Positions 6,054-6,966 of a stretch of 6,966 nt of DNA are shown piece after piece. A program made the translations under genes and the position numbers. Origin of the DNA: DASPTB01 sp035623615 (GTDB taxonomy: Bacteria; Actinomycetota; UBA4738); NCBI GenBank assembly GCA_035623615.1, contig DASPTB010000122.1, positions 1 to 6,966 of the forward strand, written 5' to 3'. Within the stretch, counting starts at the first letter, position 1. The number at the start of each line of letters is the position of its first letter. A model generated the notes under the pieces. That model did no database searches and had not been told where the DNA came from. It saw only the letters and a list, made by a program, of their open reading frames with translations.

Positions 6054-6966
6054 CTACCCCGGCGATTCGCCCGACGGTGACCGCGCCTCGCCCGCGGACG
6101 CGGACGCCGCGACGGGGGCGCGGTCGTCGCGGCCGGCGGGAGGCCAAAGCCAGTAGCCGACCGGGAAGAGCCGCACGTGCACGCGCCGGCTCACGAGCCC
6201 CCACAGGCCCCGCGGCGTCCAGATCGCGACGGCGATGGCAACCGCCCCGAGGATGATGAGGTACCAGGCGCCGTACTGCGACAGCGTCTGCTGCAGGATG
6301 AAGAACACCGCGGCGCCAACGATCGGGCCTTCGATCGTGCCGATCCCGCCGATGACCGTCACGAAGATCATCTCCGCGGACCACTGGACGCTGAAGACCG
6401 ATCCCGGCTGCACGAAGCGCTGGCTCACCGCGAGCAGCGCGCCGGCCGCGCCGCAGCCCGCGCCCGCGACCAGGTAGACGATCCGCTTCGCCCGCGTGAC
6501 ACGGGTCCCCAGGCTTCGGGCACCGATCTCGTTGTCTCGCACCGCGGTCAGCACCAGCCCGAGCCGGCTTCGCAGCACCAGATACACCGACGCGAGGGCG
6601 ACGACGGTCACGGCGAGCGCCACCCAGTACGTGGTCGCGCTGAGGAGCGTCGGGTTCGCTCCGGCGAACCCCGCCACGCCCGCGCCGGTCCCACCACCGA
6701 GCGTCTGCGATCGCGCGACGAGCTGCTCGCACGAGTCCGCGACCACCCATGTCGCGATCGCGAAATATCCGCCGCGCAGCCGCATGACGAGCAAGGAGAT
6801 CGGAAGCGCCAGGATTCCGCACCCGACGGCCGCGAGCGGTACCGCCGTGAACGGGTTCACCGAATGCAGGCCGAGCAGCAACACGATGTAGGCGCCGAGC
6901 CCAATGTAGGCCTGCTGCCCCACCGAGACGAGTCCCGCGTACCCGGCGAGAAGGTTCCACATCTGA
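6054..6966 (-). CDS. livM: Branched-chain amino-acid ABC transporter permease LivM (N-terminal partial)
   Basis: The frame is open to the right edge; the stop is TAG at 6054-6056. About 303 residues are visible, and typical LivM proteins are longer by roughly one N-terminal membrane helix. The ATG at 6962 is internal: WNLLAGYAGLVSVGQQAYIGLGAY, just after it, is the family motif normally preceded by a first helix. Counting that Met as 1, hallmarks are LRGGYFAIAT (62-71), LTAVRDNEIGARSLG (138-152, the loop that contacts the ATPase) and VIGGIGTIEGPIVGA (203-217). Hydrophobic segments fit the multi-span fold. LivM pairs with LivH as the membrane channel, with ATPases LivG/LivF and a periplasmic or lipid-anchored binding protein, to import Leu/Ile/Val; many relatives carry other amino acids, amides or urea, so the substrate is open. 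The C-terminus after PRGLWGLVSRR (250-260) has a ~42-residue tail with LFPVGYWLWPP and a charged Ala/Ser-rich end. Its operon partners should lie to the right. Confidence 0.92.
   Translation of the reverse strand, partial: QMWNLLAGYAGLVSVGQQAYIGLGAYIVLLLGLHSVNPFTAVPLAAVGCGILALPISLLVMRLRGGYFAIATWVVADSCEQLVARSQTLGGGTGAGVAGFAGANPTLLSATTYWVALAVTVVALASVYLVLRSRLGLVLTAVRDNEIGARSLGTRVTRAKRIVYLVAGAGCGAAGALLAVSQRFVQPGSVFSVQWSAEMIFVTVIGGIGTIEGPIVGAAVFFILQQTLSQYGAWYLIILGAVAIAVAIWTPRGLWGLVSRRVHVRLFPVGYWLWPPAGRDDRAPVAASASAGEARSPSGESPG

Noticed and set aside
5554..6960. Minus-strand open frame of 468 codons overlapping livM and the Eis-like gene
   Set aside because: Arg/Gly-rich translation with no motif; it shadows livM in a different frame and the acetyltransferase on the other strand, both of which have clear family motifs.

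Overview
The window is G+C-rich (by eye about two thirds or more G+C) and tightly packed. Codon third positions are strongly G/C, GTG starts are common, there is an Eis-family acetyltransferase, and two genes have a TANNNT hexamer a few bases before the start codon with no Shine-Dalgarno. Together these suggest a high-GC actinobacterium-like genome, possibly an uncultivated soil lineage; nothing here fixes the taxon more closely. I see no rRNA, tRNA, CRISPR array, integrase, transposase or insertion sequence, so this reads as an ordinary chromosomal segment.

Layout, left to right. (1) Positions 1-1058, plus strand: the 3' part of a gene for a large cysteine-rich, probably exported protein of unknown function; its start lies left of the window. 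(2) Positions 1059-1135: a convergent gap filled by a strong 32-bp perfect palindrome, read as a shared terminator. (3) Positions 1136-3908, minus strand: a two-gene unit. Upstream is a 673-residue putative lipoprotein with a six-repeat kelch propeller joined by a Pro/Ser linker to a second, NHL/PQQ-like propeller. Downstream, overlapping by 29 bp, is a CPBP (CAAX-like) membrane protease. (4) Positions 4012-4743, minus strand: a class I SAM-dependent methyltransferase. (5) Positions 4744-4815: a divergent promoter region with a 16-bp imperfect palindrome. (6) Positions 4816-6033, plus strand: a full-length Eis-family N-acetyltransferase. (7) Positions 6054-6966, minus strand: a LivM-type branched-chain amino-acid ABC permease whose N-terminus runs off the right edge.

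The genes do not form one pathway. The only strong functional link is the overlapping propeller lipoprotein and CPBP protease pair, both expected at the cell envelope. The methyltransferase and the Eis-like enzyme share a divergent promoter region and could be co-regulated. LivM probably belongs to a liv operon extending to the right. I found no clear case for a new multi-gene system. The best leads are the uncharacterised secreted protein, the double-propeller/CPBP pair, the apparent leaderless starts and the palindrome between the divergent genes.
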